From Lingula anatina (Eukaryota; Brachiopoda; Lingulata; Lingulida; Lingulidae): a stretch of DNA of 64,000 bases. The number at the start of each line of letters is the position of its first letter. Positions within the stretch are counted from its first letter, which is position 1. Of the stretch, positions 23,755 to 38,800 are shown piece by piece. Made by a program: the position numbers and the translations under genes. Location: positions 60,001-124,000 of the forward strand of contig NW_019775399.1 in assembly GCF_001039355.2 (NCBI RefSeq), given 5' to 3'. Under the pieces are notes generated by a model that saw nothing but the letters and a program-made list of their open reading frames with translations, had not been told where the DNA came from and ran no database searches.

Positions 23755-25749
23755 CATGTGTTTGTATGCCTAATTAAGAAAAAGCTTCTTTTGTCACTGT
23801 ATTGTAAACTATGGATGGAAATTAATACAGTTGATCACTATGAGTATTTTTGCAGGGATCAGCACTATTCCACAGCTGTATTTCAACACAGAAATGGTAA
23901 CTGATAAATATCAGTGCACACCTCACCAGGTTTCAAAAAAATGCTACCAAATTTCCATAAACCTGCTGTTACAGAAACACATTTTTCTGTTTGCATTTTG
24001 GAGTGCTTCATCGATCCCCACTATATTTCAATACATGCAATGTAATCTGTTTAATCTCTTTTTTTTCCTGGATTCAACAAACACGCATTTCCAATTTTTG
24101 AAAGATCCACTGTGACAGTTTAAGCACTCAGTCTAGCACAGTGTCATCAATTCAGCTACGGGTGGCATAAAACAATTAAAGATATTGAGGACAACTGCAT
24201 GATCACAATTGACTTTTATTCAAAAGAGATGGAATAGCTTGCAGATAAAACAGCGCCAGTCCTTGGCATTTTCATCATGATTGTATCTGTGTTTAAGCTA
24301 GCTAGTGCCTGAAATCTGACTTTCGCGCAAAGAAAGCCAAGAGTGAATTAACGGGAGCATGGAATGGTGGACAGGGGGTTGGTTAGGCTTGCTTGGGTTA
24401 GACTCCCTGTACCCCAAATCCCAGGGACAGTCCTGCTTTCTTCACATCCTGTACACTTACTTTCTGTACACCCTGTACACTTACTTCCTGTACACCCTGT
24501 CACTTACTTTCAATCTGGGAGTGCATATCATTCACCAGCACCTGTAACTGGGCCACATTCATTTCTTGCAGCACTGGAAGAGTCAGTTTTTTCCTTCCAT
24601 CTGGCAGACCAATCTGAAAGAATGATAATTTCATGAAACATTTTGCCCTTCTTATATGATGTTATTCATGCCAAAGGAAGTACAATTTTATTTTTGTGTA
24701 ATTGCCATTCTTTTTGGGTCACTTGTTCAGAGAGTATAAAGAAGGAGTTAAGCTCTACGACCTGTAGACCTGCTAAAGTTTACTGCAGAGAGAAATGATT
24801 TTGAAAAAAAAAGAAATCAGAATATTTGAGCTGGCTGGCATTAATAAGTTACTGCAGCCACATCTTAAGCTCCCAAAATACAGTTTTGGCTCGACATGAA
24901 AATAACACGCACAAATCTATACTTCTTTCATTAACCAAAGCCATAATTTGTATCACCCTGGGATCCATATCAGTCACAACACAATATTTTTACCACAAAT
25001 CCCCAGAGATGCCTCTCCTGTTTGTCTGTAGGCAACCAATTCTACAGAACAAACCTTCAGGATCCCTGGAGAACCAGAGTAATCTAAAAGCCTGGCATTT
25101 TCATATCCATGACATTTCCTAGTTTGCCACTGTGGCAACGAGATCGGCTCATATGGTTAAACACTGCCCTCTGCTATGACTCTAATTATGAAGTTGAATA
25201 AGTTATTCCGTTTATACAGCCCAGCCCTGTAGATGGCAAATTCCAAGAGAGATTAGGGTCTATTTTCTGAAAAAATTGACCTTTTTACATCCCTTAGTTG
25301 ACCAAACTTGAGAAATGGCATTGAACCCAGATCAAATTTCGATTCAGAGTGGACCTTTTCCCTCCAAATAAAAGAGCAGTTGTTTTGCCCCCCCCCCCCC
25401 CCCAAATCCCACTCCTACATATGGACCTGTGATTCGTATCTATTGCAGTCACCCGGCAGACATCCAGAAAATACCTGCATCAGACATGCACAAAGCTTAT
25501 TGATTTTCAGGATTTTCACCTGGGTATGTGGAATTTAACAACTGCAGCTTCACCGAACCCATACAAATCTCATTCTTTATACATCAATTCTAGTGATGTA
25601 AACATCTGATAATAGGCTCTTAGTGGGTGCTTCATTATATATATAAAATATTGGTATCATGCTGAAACTACAGATTGCAAATTTCGATTTTCTATAAAGG
25701 CAATCATCAAAGCATCAGCATCTAATGCAAAGATAAGCTGAATTTTTTA

Positions 25750-25801
<52 letters not shown>

Positions 25802-28800
25802 ATATCATTAGTGACATTAACCAGAGTAAAGAGACAAAGATATCAAGATCAAAGTGAACAGCAGATCACACCACACATCAAAACTTAACTCTCTCTGTAT
25901 TTAACTCTCTGAAAAAAAAATAGCGATTAATGGCATTTTGCCTTCAAAGGGACAATAAAGGCAGATAAAATGCAACACTTGGCTGTATTTAATTTGGTCT
26001 ATATGAGGTACTACAGGTGACTGCTACATACTAATGGATCTGAATTGAATGTCATAGGCCTGTGCATCCCTTGTGAAGACTGTCATAAAACATGACAAAA
26101 TATTCAGAGTGACTCCCTGAGGCCTGTTTCATAAAAAAGTCAAAAGTTTTTGGGTTGAACTGAGAGCATTTAGGCCATAAAAGCCAAATTCTGACAGCCC
26201 ACAAGATAATGTTGACTCGATATTATTGGTTTAAGAGCTTTTTTCAAACAACAGACCAACAAAAATGAAACTGACACACCTGAAAGCGGTGTTGTTGCCA
26301 GTGAAAATATAACTCTTCCCCAAATTGAAAACAATGATTATAAAATGCACTAGAGGCTTCATCAAAAGACAGAAACTAAAGTGACAAGTGGCTTTTCAGA
26401 ATGTTTGCAAAATGGGACTTACACTAAATTTTCGATGTCTAATATTCTTGTCTCAATGTCTATGTTTGTTAGGGCCTATTTTCCACTTCAGCCATTTTGT
26501 AAAACAAGCCCCCAGATTTTTTGCAAGGTTAACACAATAACTGTCAGAGAAGATCACCATAATCCAATTGCCTCTCTGTTAGATGTCCAAAAGAGATTGA
26601 CATATTTTTAGACACAGAATTCTCATAATTACACCTTTATGTAGCAAAATGATGATCTTTCCTAGAAATGTCTGTAAATTTCCCTTTATCAACAAGACAT
26701 ACTCATTCTAGCTTGGCAGTAAATGTACAGCTACCTATCTACTACAGGTAATATGGTTGCTAAATTGACTGATGGTTAGTTTACCCATGGTGTTAAAGTC
26801 ACAGGTCAGTCCATCAGTTATTTTGACTGGCAGGAAACTATATCCAGAATGACCCAACCATAACCTTTACTAGCCTTCCAAGTCATGGAAATATTCCTTA
26901 TGAATTTAATTATCTTATCACTGCTTCAGATTTCCAATGAAGCTGTCTTGACATTGCAAAGAAACTCGCTTGGTGGGTTGGTGAAGGTACCTTAACTGTT
27001 TTCCAAATTTGAACAGAGTGAATTTATAATATCAAGCTTCCTAAAAGTGTTAAGTTGGTAATGCCAGAAGGTGATGATGATGATTTGGAGATTTCTCAAA
27101 TCAAGTCAAATGTGTTTCTTTGAAACAAAAATGTACGATCTCGAGGAAATTAAATATTGGTATAAACGCAGTGTCTGAAACTTAGGAGTATTTGCTGTAT
27201 AAGGTACAGGTGAATTGAGGTTTAATCTAATGCAGACTTCTGGACATTGCTGGCAACTGGGAATCAACAGCAACCAAGAGACCCACACAACAGGGCACAC
27301 GAGTTTAAGACATGAAATTATGAAGTAAATCTTGTTATAATTCAGTCTTGAAAGTTGGGCCCTTCTGGAACTGTTATATAATTATAAGTTATACAATAGG
27401 GCAAACAAGTTAAAGACATGAAAATATAAAATAATTTTGTTAAAGATTCAGCCTTGCAAGTGGGGTCCTTCTGGGACTGTAATATGATTACTGGAATAAG
27501 TATATTTAACACAAATGTGTGAGGAGAGGTCAGAGGAAATCATCATCATGTAAAATTTTAAATGAAGAACCGATTGATAAGTCTAGTGAAAAGGTCACCG
27601 ACTATAATTATCTGGTAGGAATCTTGGATATTCAAATTATATTTGCAGATATCAAACATCAATTGTTCCATCCCAACTACGATCATGATAATTCCTGTTT
27701 TTTTCCTTTTATGTGAGAACTAAAAAAAATTCTGTAGATTTTCAAGTCATGCTTTCAGACCTCATTCAAATGTCAACTGACGTGTTTTATTCATCATCAT
27801 CACAGGCATTTTTTACTTTTGTTGTCATAAGAGATCTTCCAGATTCCACCCAAATTTTTTTCTATGGGAATGATTCATAAGTCATTGATCCAAGTTACAT
27901 TGCTCAAAGGTAAAACTGTTGGCCTTTTATAATTGTAGGAGGGTTGTCTGGAACGCTGTCAGAAAATTACGATAAAAATCCATATCTGGACGGCCTGAAA
28001 GCTAGCATAAAGATAGTCCTCGGAGCTGAGTCTAATTTACCAGAGAAAATGAAAGTAATTATTTTTGGTCTAAAATCATTTTTAACTTTTGTCTGATTTA
28101 GCAAGCAATTGACAAAATAAATAAAAATTTCAGACTTATAAATAAATAAATAAATAAATAAAAACATAAATAAAAATGGCTGTGTTTACAAACCATTCTC
28201 AGACGATGTATCATAAAGTTACCTATCACCATACTGATACTGTACTTACTACTTTTTCTGCAACAGACTGTTTTTTCTTTTGTTGTTTTTCAATCTCTAG
28301 CTGCATCTGCGCCATTGGCTTGGCCTGGAAGTAAACACTATCGTTTATGCCTCTGACAATTTGTTATTTGCCAGTCTAAGTCAAAAAGGTTTAAAAAAAA
28401 TTAAGACTGTTCAAGATTGGTCATAAATGGGCTCACCTAGAATTGATTACATTTTAGTGGTGGCACATGAATTAATTACTAGTGAGTGGAGGTCTGTGCT
28501 ATCTGTATTATATATTAATATATATTATATTATGTATTATAAGTTATTATTAGTTACTATTATTATTACCTGTGCTAGCGCCAGCCTGGCCTCAGCCTGT
28601 AACTGCACCTGTTTAGCAAAAAAATCCTCATCATCTACCGCCTTGCTGACGTTATTTTTATTGAGCTCTGGTTCTGGCTTGTCTTGCAGGAGAGGGGTCT
28701 CGGCTGTAGTCTCGGCAATCGCTGAGGACTGAAATGAAGAGGAAGCAGAGTGAACTGTGCTGTCAGGATGATATGTTGTTTATCAATCAAAGAATTACAG

Positions 28801-31800
28801 ATTTTCAGGATAGTTAGGTCTGTTTAATGAACATCAACCGATCGAAACAAATACTGACACAACCTTCATCTTATGACTGAGTTCTGAGTCCTTTTTTAGG
28901 TTAGAAATGGGGAAAGATTACTTTATTATAAAGTAAGAAAGATGTCTATTCATGAAAAGTTCACAACCATTAGAACAGAAAGCTTTTGTCACCTATGGAC
29001 AGATATGAGAGAGAGAGAGAGAGAGAGAGAGCAAGAGAGAGAGACATGGTGGTTTTTTATAGCAGATAGCGCGTGTGCTAAGAAAGAAAGCGGAGTTAAT
29101 GAACATCTGGTTGGTAGACACCCATCCATCACAACAAACGTTAATCCTTTTTTCATGACAACCAATTAGCCATAGAGAGGAACATAAGACTTCCTAATTG
29201 AATCATCTTAATTGTAGTCTGTTCAGCGAGGCAGTCAGTGTCATTATAAACCCAATAACCTTCCCCAGGTCAATAACACAGTCCTTGGGGGCAGTGCTCA
29301 TTAGGATGCACATCAAAGCAGAGACACCTGTTACTACTTCAGCGTGTTTTTAAAGCATAGTATTCAGTGTACCTTTCTAGGGGTATTAAATTTCCTTTTT
29401 TTTCTTATTGGTTTATGCCATTTTTGTATTCTTATTGACAAAATACAAATGATTGTAAGATGTAATTTTCATTGAATAATTTTGGCTAATGAATTCTTAC
29501 CATGCAGATAAAGGAAAGAAGGAAAACTTAAACATAGCCCCAAATTCCAGAAATAAGTAAAAGTTACATATAGTAACTCAACAAAATGACTAGGGAAAAG
29601 GGTCAAATGTAGTATGAAATGAATCATAACTGTGCACTTTTAACAAGAAACCAGCAAATTCGTGACAATTTTACTATAAAGCATTTTTACTTTTTTAGAA
29701 TAGTACTATTCTTAACATACTGAAGGAAAATAAATGACAAATAAAAAATTCCTCAAAAAAAAAATTTTTTTTTTAAATAATAATAATAGAATTCAGTAAA
29801 AAAGATATACCTCGGAGAATCCAGTGTCTGCTTCTGCCTCCTGATTTTTCTCCTCTCCTTGGGGGTTTCCCTCAGCTGTGACGGGAGGGACATTACCCGA
29901 CTCTGGCAGAGAGTTATTCACAAAACAAATCTGTAAGTTCATCCCACTTTGAAGTCGTGTTTGAAGATTAGGTTTCCTGAACGTGCGTTCTCCTCCATAA
30001 TACTCCTCATCCGTCCCCATGGCCAGCTTGCGACGTATCTCCTCGCGGTCATTACGCCGCGCCTGTAACAGTGCAAGGTGAAATTTATAAAGTTGTCGGG
30101 TACCTGGTCGGTACATGACGTTACAGTACCTGTCATAGTTGACGTTATCACTGTTGATAGCTGTGCTGAAGCACTTGGACAATGCAAGACATTCCCCGCA
30201 CCTACACATTGAAGAACCAACATAGCCTCCAACACCTAGTTCCTCGAAATAATTCTCCATATTTGCGTCCGCCGTCTTTGCCCCTATGTACGGGCGAGCT
30301 AATGCCCCCAGTACACATCTTAGGGGTCCCTTTACGCCTTTCATAGTTAACCTTATTAAGTTGAGCTATTTTCAGTGCACAATACACTCTGTCAACAGTA
30401 CTGCTCCACTCAGTCTGTTTTTACTCTGACTCAAACCCCAGACAAAAGCTTGGAGGTACCTTGTAATTAAGATAAATTTGGACTCAATGCGTCAGCATGT
30501 CAGTTTCAAGGCTGACTGCCCATGGTGGCGTAACGTTAGGAGCTGCAAGGCAAAACCTTGGTTCAATTGGTACCAGTAACCAAGTCAATAAGTTGTGTTC
30601 TCCGATATAATAGTTCACTAGAGCAGCCACCGCTGCCACCGACCTGTCTAGCTAGCTGCTACCACCAATCAAACTGAACCTCTTCCCACAAGTCTTAAGG
30701 CTCTATCACACAGGTCTTTTAGCTGCCGCACACAGCTTATGATAGCTCAACCGGTCAATAATTCAAAATCCAATTCCAGGATCAGGCTGTTTACAAGCCC
30801 AGTGAGGTCTCTCACATCATGTAAAATGTGTCGTGACTGACTGTGGATCAATCTAAATGCACAACCAGCCTCGGGATAAACCTCACTGTCAGGGAATCAA
30901 TGGGCTGACTTATCACCGCGGCACGTGCTGCCATCTACAGGGCAAAATAAGGGATGGTTATCCTGGAAACTGTTTTTTAAGTGGTGTCTTTTAGTTCAGT
31001 TTCATTAAATCCCCATTAGTCACTTGGAGGTCTTTAGGGTCATTTGTTTGTCCAGAATTGCTGATTCTATGCATTTCTTGTAAGTTCTCATGAAAACTGC
31101 ACAAAAGTGATAAATCATAGTTCCTCAGATGATATTTTGTTGGTAATGCCCCAAAAGATAAAAGTGATGAGTTTTGAAAAATAAGTTTACATTAGAAATA
31201 TCATTTTTCAACCAACAAGAATGGTTTATCTTGAAAATGGTGGAATATTAGGCAATGGTAACTTCTGGGAAATTACAAAATTAATGCCATGGTATTTTTA
31301 AATATGATTCTCTTTATTTTCTGCTGTTATTATTTCTTACTATAGTTAATCATTTGATCATAAAGTGGTGTTTGCATTTTGAAAACTATAAAGCAATCGA
31401 TCATGCCTCCTTCTTGTTGGAACTTCTCTAACTCCTTTGTTTTGTTCATTTTTATTAGTCTCCATGATTTCCTTGTGTGATTTTGGGGTCATACATATGT
31501 AGGGGAAAAAAGATAAAAACAAACAACCTTTGATAATTTGACACTAAGTGGAAATTACCTTTCAATAAATTAAATGTGCATTAGCCACCTCTAACACTAT
31601 TAATTGTGGTATTAGTCAGGGCTGGTTTTGATCAAAGTATTTATGACCAGTCACATGATCAGAGAGAATTATATCCATCTTTGTCCAAGGTCTATAACCA
31701 ACAAATTTCTGCAATTTTTTCCCTAACCTAATAAGGCACTTTGTTTGAATTGTTAAAACCCTCTATAATCCCCCCCCCCCCACACACAAACACACACACA

Positions 31801-32991
31801 AACAAGGGCCTACACTAGTCAATTTTAAGATTCCCACAAGTAAAGTTCTCAAGAAGCACAAATTCCATAGTACTCCAGGCAGGTTAACTTATGCCCCCCC
31901 CCCCCAAAAAAAAAAAAAAAAAAAAAAAAACTCTAACCCTACCACACCTAAAACTACTTCGGTGACTCAACATAACTGTACTAATATTAAATTTCTCTGA
32001 ATAACCAGCAGATCATTTCTCCGTCTGCGCCCAAACAAAGCGGTGATCAACTCTTTCCGTGACAAACATCCTTCATTGATTAACTGTTGCATGCTTCCTA
32101 CACATTTCCTAGACAATCGCGGAAATATGGTGATTCATGTTACGTGTCATCTTCCATCTCACAAGTTCAATTTATATATTCTGACCGCTAGACGGATAAA
32201 GGGACATATCTCACCATTCATAACTACAGCCATCTCCTGTCATCTATTCATAAATTTTAATCTTTCTCCAAGTAATTTACTCTTAAAAGTGCATTTGGTG
32301 GTTTCAAGAGACTAAATGACAAAATGACAGTGGTCTATGTCTTGGCATATTTGCCGTTATTACTCTGCAGAAATCAATAGATGGTAATACAGAGAAAGAT
32401 GACTTGAGAACCATCAAGCACTTGCTCTGTTAAAGTGATGCCATTTCACTGATCAATGACAATAATCTTCTCAAAAATCAATATAGGGACCTATTCATAC
32501 ATCATAATGAAATTAGACATTCTCCATTTTGCTGTATATTTTGTTGAAAACCATGACAATAAACACTAAAGTGGCTGAAATGTTTTGTAGTCTTTGACTT
32601 TGTCCTGGAAGTCGTACAAGTAAAGGCCTTGTTTTACAAGGCTTCTCAATCTACCAAACATGTTTATTCATTACACTTTTGACCTTCAGAGCCCTTTCCT
32701 TTTCTACTTCAAATAAAATGCTTAATGGCAGATTTTATTATACAATTTTCAATTTTATTTGGAAAGCTTAACATTGAAATAAAATTGAAATAAAATTTTC
32801 AATTTTATTTCAATGTTAAGCTTTCCAAATTGTAAATCAATAAACTGTTACTAATTAGATCAGGTTGGATCGAGAAAAATAATCAAAGTTGGCCGAAACT
32901 TTTAAGTCCAAAACTTTAGCCACTTTGACCCAAGGTAATTAACCAGAAATTTATAAATAAATGAAACAAAGCACCTGAGTTAAAACAAGAG

Positions 32992-33036
<45 letters not shown>

Positions 33037-35820
33037 NAAATATTTTCTTTCTCAGTTTAAATACGATATGCTTTACAACTAGACTTCACCTAAGCGTCCG
33101 AGCCTTGGCTGTAGTTTCAATAGTGATGACGAACTAAATCTTCGGAGTTCTTTTAAATGCTTCCGATAATAAAGATATGCGAAAGAGACTCGTTATTTTT
33201 CTATATATAAAATCAAAATAACCAGTAGACTCGTACACAGCTTTCAAGAGTGTGGACAGGTGCGCAGGCCTACGTCTTCACAATTTTGTACATGTATATA
33301 TGCAAGCTGTGGCGATATCACCTCATGTACCGGCAGTGTCAGTTCATTACGATTTTTATGTCTTGTTTGAAGGATATCTTAAGAGATTTTTAAAGTGATA
33401 AAATGAAAAGATTTCCTGCATTGTTTGACTCGTAGCTACATTTTGTACTGTGTATACAGGTAAAACTGACACGCAGATCGTTCGTCGGTGAACTGATTAA
33501 ATCGTTTGGTACCTGATAAGGCATCAGGTGTTACTTGTTCAATTGTTCGGTAAGGCGGGCGGCCACAACTACGACCTTTCCTCTGTAATTAAAACCTATT
33601 AAGTGTTAAATAGGTGAGACAGGAATTCTCGACTCTTTCCCAGACGATAATTAAAGTTAACCGTGTCTTACTCTAGTAGGCTATATGTACAAAATTTACG
33701 ACAGGTAAAAAATGTCAGCCTTTCGGTCTGACCAGTATGAAAGTTTTGTCAAACTGAAACAAAAACAAAATTATAGCAAGAGGCCAAATTATTTGATTTT
33801 TAAATGTTTTCATGCGTATTTTCATCGTTTTCAATCACAGACAATTAAATAATTCAAATAAAGTGTTTCCCACACATTTCATACTTTTCAACTATCTAAG
33901 ACAGTTAAATATACGTAGGCCTACTTTAATACTAAGCATATTTGTATTACTTTACAAATACGTTGTTGGATTATGTTTATTATCCATTTTGTCTTTACCA
34001 TACATGTATTATGTACCTGTACGTGTAGCTTACAGAAAGGCTTTTCTGCATTTTTTGTATTTTCCAATTCTCTTGTCATTGAGTTCAGAAATAAATAACT
34101 TTTTATTTCGCCGATAACGCGTTAAACAAGAGCCGATGTACTTTCTTCTTCGTATGCCTCTGTTGATCTTGATAATATGAGCCCTGTTTGTACAAATCAG
34201 TAATACGTATACGGGACTGAATACATAATAATAAAAATTTTATTAACGTCTCACGTAAAAAAAAAAATAGAACCCACCCTGCTAAGGGTTATTCGAGACT
34301 AAAACCTGTGATGGGCCTACTAAGTACATCATTAAAAAAGATCACTTATCAATAAAACACACACAAAAGGATATTACATACAAAACTTTTCAAACCTTCT
34401 CTTTGTTGTTACACAAAAAGTCGTGAAAGTTTTTGAATTTTTTGTAAGTAGAATCCCCGTGTAAAACTTCACAGCTTTTACTTTATTTTTCCATAATCTC
34501 ATGCTTGAAGTCTTTTCTTAATTTTTAGGCCCCGGCCTATTCTTCAATTTTTTCCTCAAATCTTTATAATGTTTTTTTTTTCTCGCATTTTTTACCCCCG
34601 AGTTTTATTTGCCGATAGTTCGTTATATCCGTTGTTTAACTAAGCATTTCTGTTTTTTATTAAAGCACCGTTGATCTCCTAATATTATAGTTTTTCTTCC
34701 CGCCTTCGAAATGTTCAGCGCAAACGCGGTGCCCTGCTTTTGATCCAAACCTGCTATATTTTCCTTTCTTTCTACCATATTTTTCATTCTAACGGGTTTT
34801 TTGGGAACTTATTAAACCTCATGTGTCGATCTCGCTTACTGTTATTGTAGTAGCGGGACAAAAAGCACGTAAACCCAGCCATGGTTTTAGCACCGCTGTA
34901 AGTGTTTCGACGTAGCAGGGCTCCCCGACCCACAATGCAATTTCAATTTCCGGAAAAGATGAAAAAGGCTAATAAACAATAAAAGTGGCTGAAATGTTTT
35001 GTAGTCTTTGACTTTGTCCTGGAAGTCGTACAAGTAAAGGCCTTTTTTACAAGGCTTCTCAATCTACCAAACATGTTTATTCATTACACTTTTGACCTTC
35101 AGAGCCCTTTCCTTTTCTACTTCAAATAAAATGCTTAATGGCAGATTTTATTATACAATTTTCAATTTTATTTCAGTGTTAAGCTTTTCAAATTGTAAAT
35201 CAATAAACTGTTACTAATTAGATCAGGTTGGATCGAGAAAAATAATCAAAGTTGGCCGAAACTTTTAAGTCCAAAACTTTAGCCACTTTGACCCAAGGTA
35301 ATTCACCAGAAATTTATAAATAAATGAAACAAAGCATCTGAGTTAAAACAAGAGGTTTTTTTTTTACCAACAGTCACACTATTTTTGTGAAAGAACTCAC
35401 ATTAATCCTGTGAGGAAACAGAACAAAGTTTTGGCCTAAAATTAAGTCTCAACTTGCAGTCTGAAGCCATTTTAAGAAACTGGCCTCTGAGTTGAAGCCA
35501 GATATTTCAAAGTGAAAGACTAGATTAAATCACTAAAGTCCTTTACAATCACCAGCACTCCCTATTCATTTTGCCTTTCTGTTCATCTCTTTCTGGTAAG
35601 CACCAACAGATGAGCTGTTCCAACTGATATCCCACAATCATTGCTATCCTAATAGACTTCCCCTGGGAGAAGGTAATGAGCTAGCTACACACAATTCCAA
35701 TATGTCTGGGCTACCTACACACAATTCCAGTATGTATGCTTCTACTGCAATCTGTTCTACTTGGCAGGATATGACTAAAGCACAGAACCTTACAATCCTG
35801 TGGAGTCTGCAATATCAAAG

Positions 35821-35876
<56 letters not shown>

Positions 35877-38800
35877 CTTTTTTCTGAAAAAAAATTGACT
35901 TTTTACCCTCTTAGTTGTTCTAACTTAATAATGAAGTAAAGCATGGCTGCCTAGGTCAAATTTGGATTCAAAGTGGACCTTTTCTGGCCAAAGGAACATT
36001 TCATATAAACCTCCTGATGTTCTCCTGCCTAAAGGCCTGTAAAATGTACACAATCGCTATCAAAATCCTTTCTGGATNAAAAAAAAAAATTGACTTTTTA
36101 CCCTCTTAGTTGTTCTAACTTAATAATGAAGTAAAGCATGGCTTCCTAGGTCAAATCTGGATTCAAAGTGGACCTTTTCTGGCCAAAGGAACATTTCATA
36201 TAAACCTCCTGATGTTCTCCTGCCTAAAGGCCTGTAAAATGTACACAATCGCTATCAAAATCCTTTCTGGATAGCATGATGGCAGTACATCTCAGAACTG
36301 GCGCAAAATTTTCCAGCACCAGCAATTCCAATTTGCTTTATCTGTAAAACAACATTAACTCCCAGGCAAGACGGCAGTTAATCAACAGGAAAGCAGAATA
36401 TAATACAATTATGCAACCCTAATTCCTGTTTCTAATAAAAAATATACCCTTGCTGAGCAAAATTTGAATATGTATTACAAATTAATTAAAATCACTTGAT
36501 AACGCTATTTTCTCAGTGCGTCCTCTTTTTCTCTTTAGTGCCCAGTCACTCGAAAACTCAGGACATACACTGGTGCCACGGAGAACTTAAATCTCATCTA
36601 CATCGAGAGCTATGGGATTAACAGACCTTCTAGTGAAGTTGAAACTCCTTAAGTTACTGGAGATAAATAATTATATCATCTCAACCTGAATAGATACGAG
36701 ATCTAGCTCATGCCTTAAACGATCTTTTAAGAAAGTTAAATAGATACATAATGCGCCTTTCTCTTACAGTTTATCCCACTGCCCAATGCATGTCTTTGCC
36801 AGTAAATCCCGGAGACATAATTTCGGCTGGAATATCTTCAGGAAAATCAATATCTCTTACACAAACATCATTAACTTGAAATTCTATCTGAGTTTTACAT
36901 ATATTCACAACAGTTTTCATCTGCACTTGTATATGGGTTTTTAAAAGGTTGTGCTCTTTTAAAAGGTCACTACAATTGCCAAGCCCACCAGAGATTTCAA
37001 ACAGAGAGGAATTTGTAATTCAATTTCAGTCCTGATACACACCTTGAATTAAAAGTCGGTCAAAATTATTCATACTAACTACTAGCATCAAAAATAAAAC
37101 ACAGCAATTCAACCATCTCTGAATTGTACTCAAAGCCAGGAAGAGACGCGTTTGTTTGTTAGTGATTGCATTCAGCAAGAGTCCCCTTGGAGTTTGTGTG
37201 CAGTAGCAAGGTGGACATAACTCATAGTGAAGAGTCTCTAAGAGTACATTCAGAACAGCAGACAAACAGATCCACGGATTACATATGGCCGATCCACTTG
37301 AATGCTTCTTATGTAATCCCCATGGGGGATCTATTTGATGTCTAAGAGACCATTCCCAGAGACTATCGTACAAACTTTGGATCGAACTATGTCCGAGGGG
37401 ATCCTTGCTTAATTGCGATTAACTTGGGTGGCTTAGATGTCTGCCACGCCCGCTGAGGCTGATAAGGGGTAATTAACTATCATTTAACAGCTTTAGTGGG
37501 TGTCCCAGACGTCTAAGCCGCTTGGGCTGAAAGCAATTTAACAAAGGACCCAGTGGAGATGGACTGATCCTGTTAGATCAATCTAGGGATGGGAACCCAG
37601 TCTAATCGGGAATTAAGCAGCAAGCTTTTTAGTGGGTCGCCATATTTGATCTGCGGATGTGTTAATCCGCTGCGTTGAATGCGCTCTAAGAAACCAGAGC
37701 AGTGGGCACTTGTCTGCTATCATGTCTGGTCTCCAGCCCATAGAGACCTGACCTACAATTTTTGATAACTTACAGCTAAAGATGCCATTTTCCCCAGAAA
37801 TAATTGCATAATATTGATCAGAATCCTCACAAGATTTGAGATCTCTCCAAAAATCTGGCATATGTGTAACTGACTGTGTGGAACCATAGAACAGACAGTA
37901 ACAGCTAGAAGACATACCATGTGTTTGCTTCTGTGTGATGCGTGAGAGTAATTAAGAATTCAATCAACAGTCATATTATCATTTTATTCACTTTTATTAT
38001 GCGACTGTAAGTTACAAGTCAAAGTATACTTTATAAAGTTTCTTTAAAATATCATGACAATGTCTGTCCATATTTCCTCGCGCATGTCTATGCGCATGAG
38101 TGCGTGCGTGCATCCATCTGTCTGTTCATCATTAACGCATCGGTTGGTTTTGTCACACAATAAACAATGGGAAGATTTAAAAAAACAAAAATCCATTGCA
38201 TCTTTTAGTATAACATTCCAATATCTAAAAAAGAAATCCCATTAACTGAATTCCCTTGTGATTTTTTATAACAACTAAAAGGACGTTCCCTAAAATCAAT
38301 AGTTAATCTTCTATAAGAAACCCAGTAAAAAGCTGCAAAGAATCCCTGTCATAGTCTAGGCATCCAGAAAAACAGACAAACGCACGTAACCATTGTGAAC
38401 GTGAATAAAGTAGGTTTAAGACTGCTGTCATTAAAAATACATTACAAGTGATTTCCAGGTGTCAAACTAAAGCCTTATCTAACTGAGTGTTATAAATAAC
38501 CATTCCGCCCTTTTTTCTTTTCTTCTTCTATTTTTTTTTTGTTTTGTTGTATTATTTTTTCTTAATTGCAAGATAGACAGTCAAACAGCTAGCAATTATG
38601 CAAATCACATGAATCATTTTAACTGAGGTCCCAAGCTCAAGACAGCCAGTTTCAATTAAAATCAACAGCTAGTTTTTACTTACTGACACATTGGACATTC
38701 TCTGCCATTTATTTATTTGTTAATTATAAAGTGCATATGACCCAGGTAGAACTTCTGTCCTTACTGTAAAAAGCGAACTTTGGGGGAAAATGAGCAAGGT

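Larger units (their letters stand above)
24614..28249 (-). other. SCHIP1 intron 10
   Basis: Contains a dispersed repeat copy (25262-25389), a C-run at 25387-25403, (GT)n at 25751-25799 and a tandem pair of about 100-base units (27287-27385 and 27393-27490). No exon seen. Confidence 0.55.

Noticed and set aside
33812-34117. 101-codon plus-strand frame rich in Leu, Phe and Tyr
   Set aside because: AT-rich chance frame with no homology recognised.
37613-37915. 100-codon minus-strand frame
   Set aside because: Overlaps transposon sequence at 37.6 kb, no family resemblance, and no splice sites in phase with SCHIP1.
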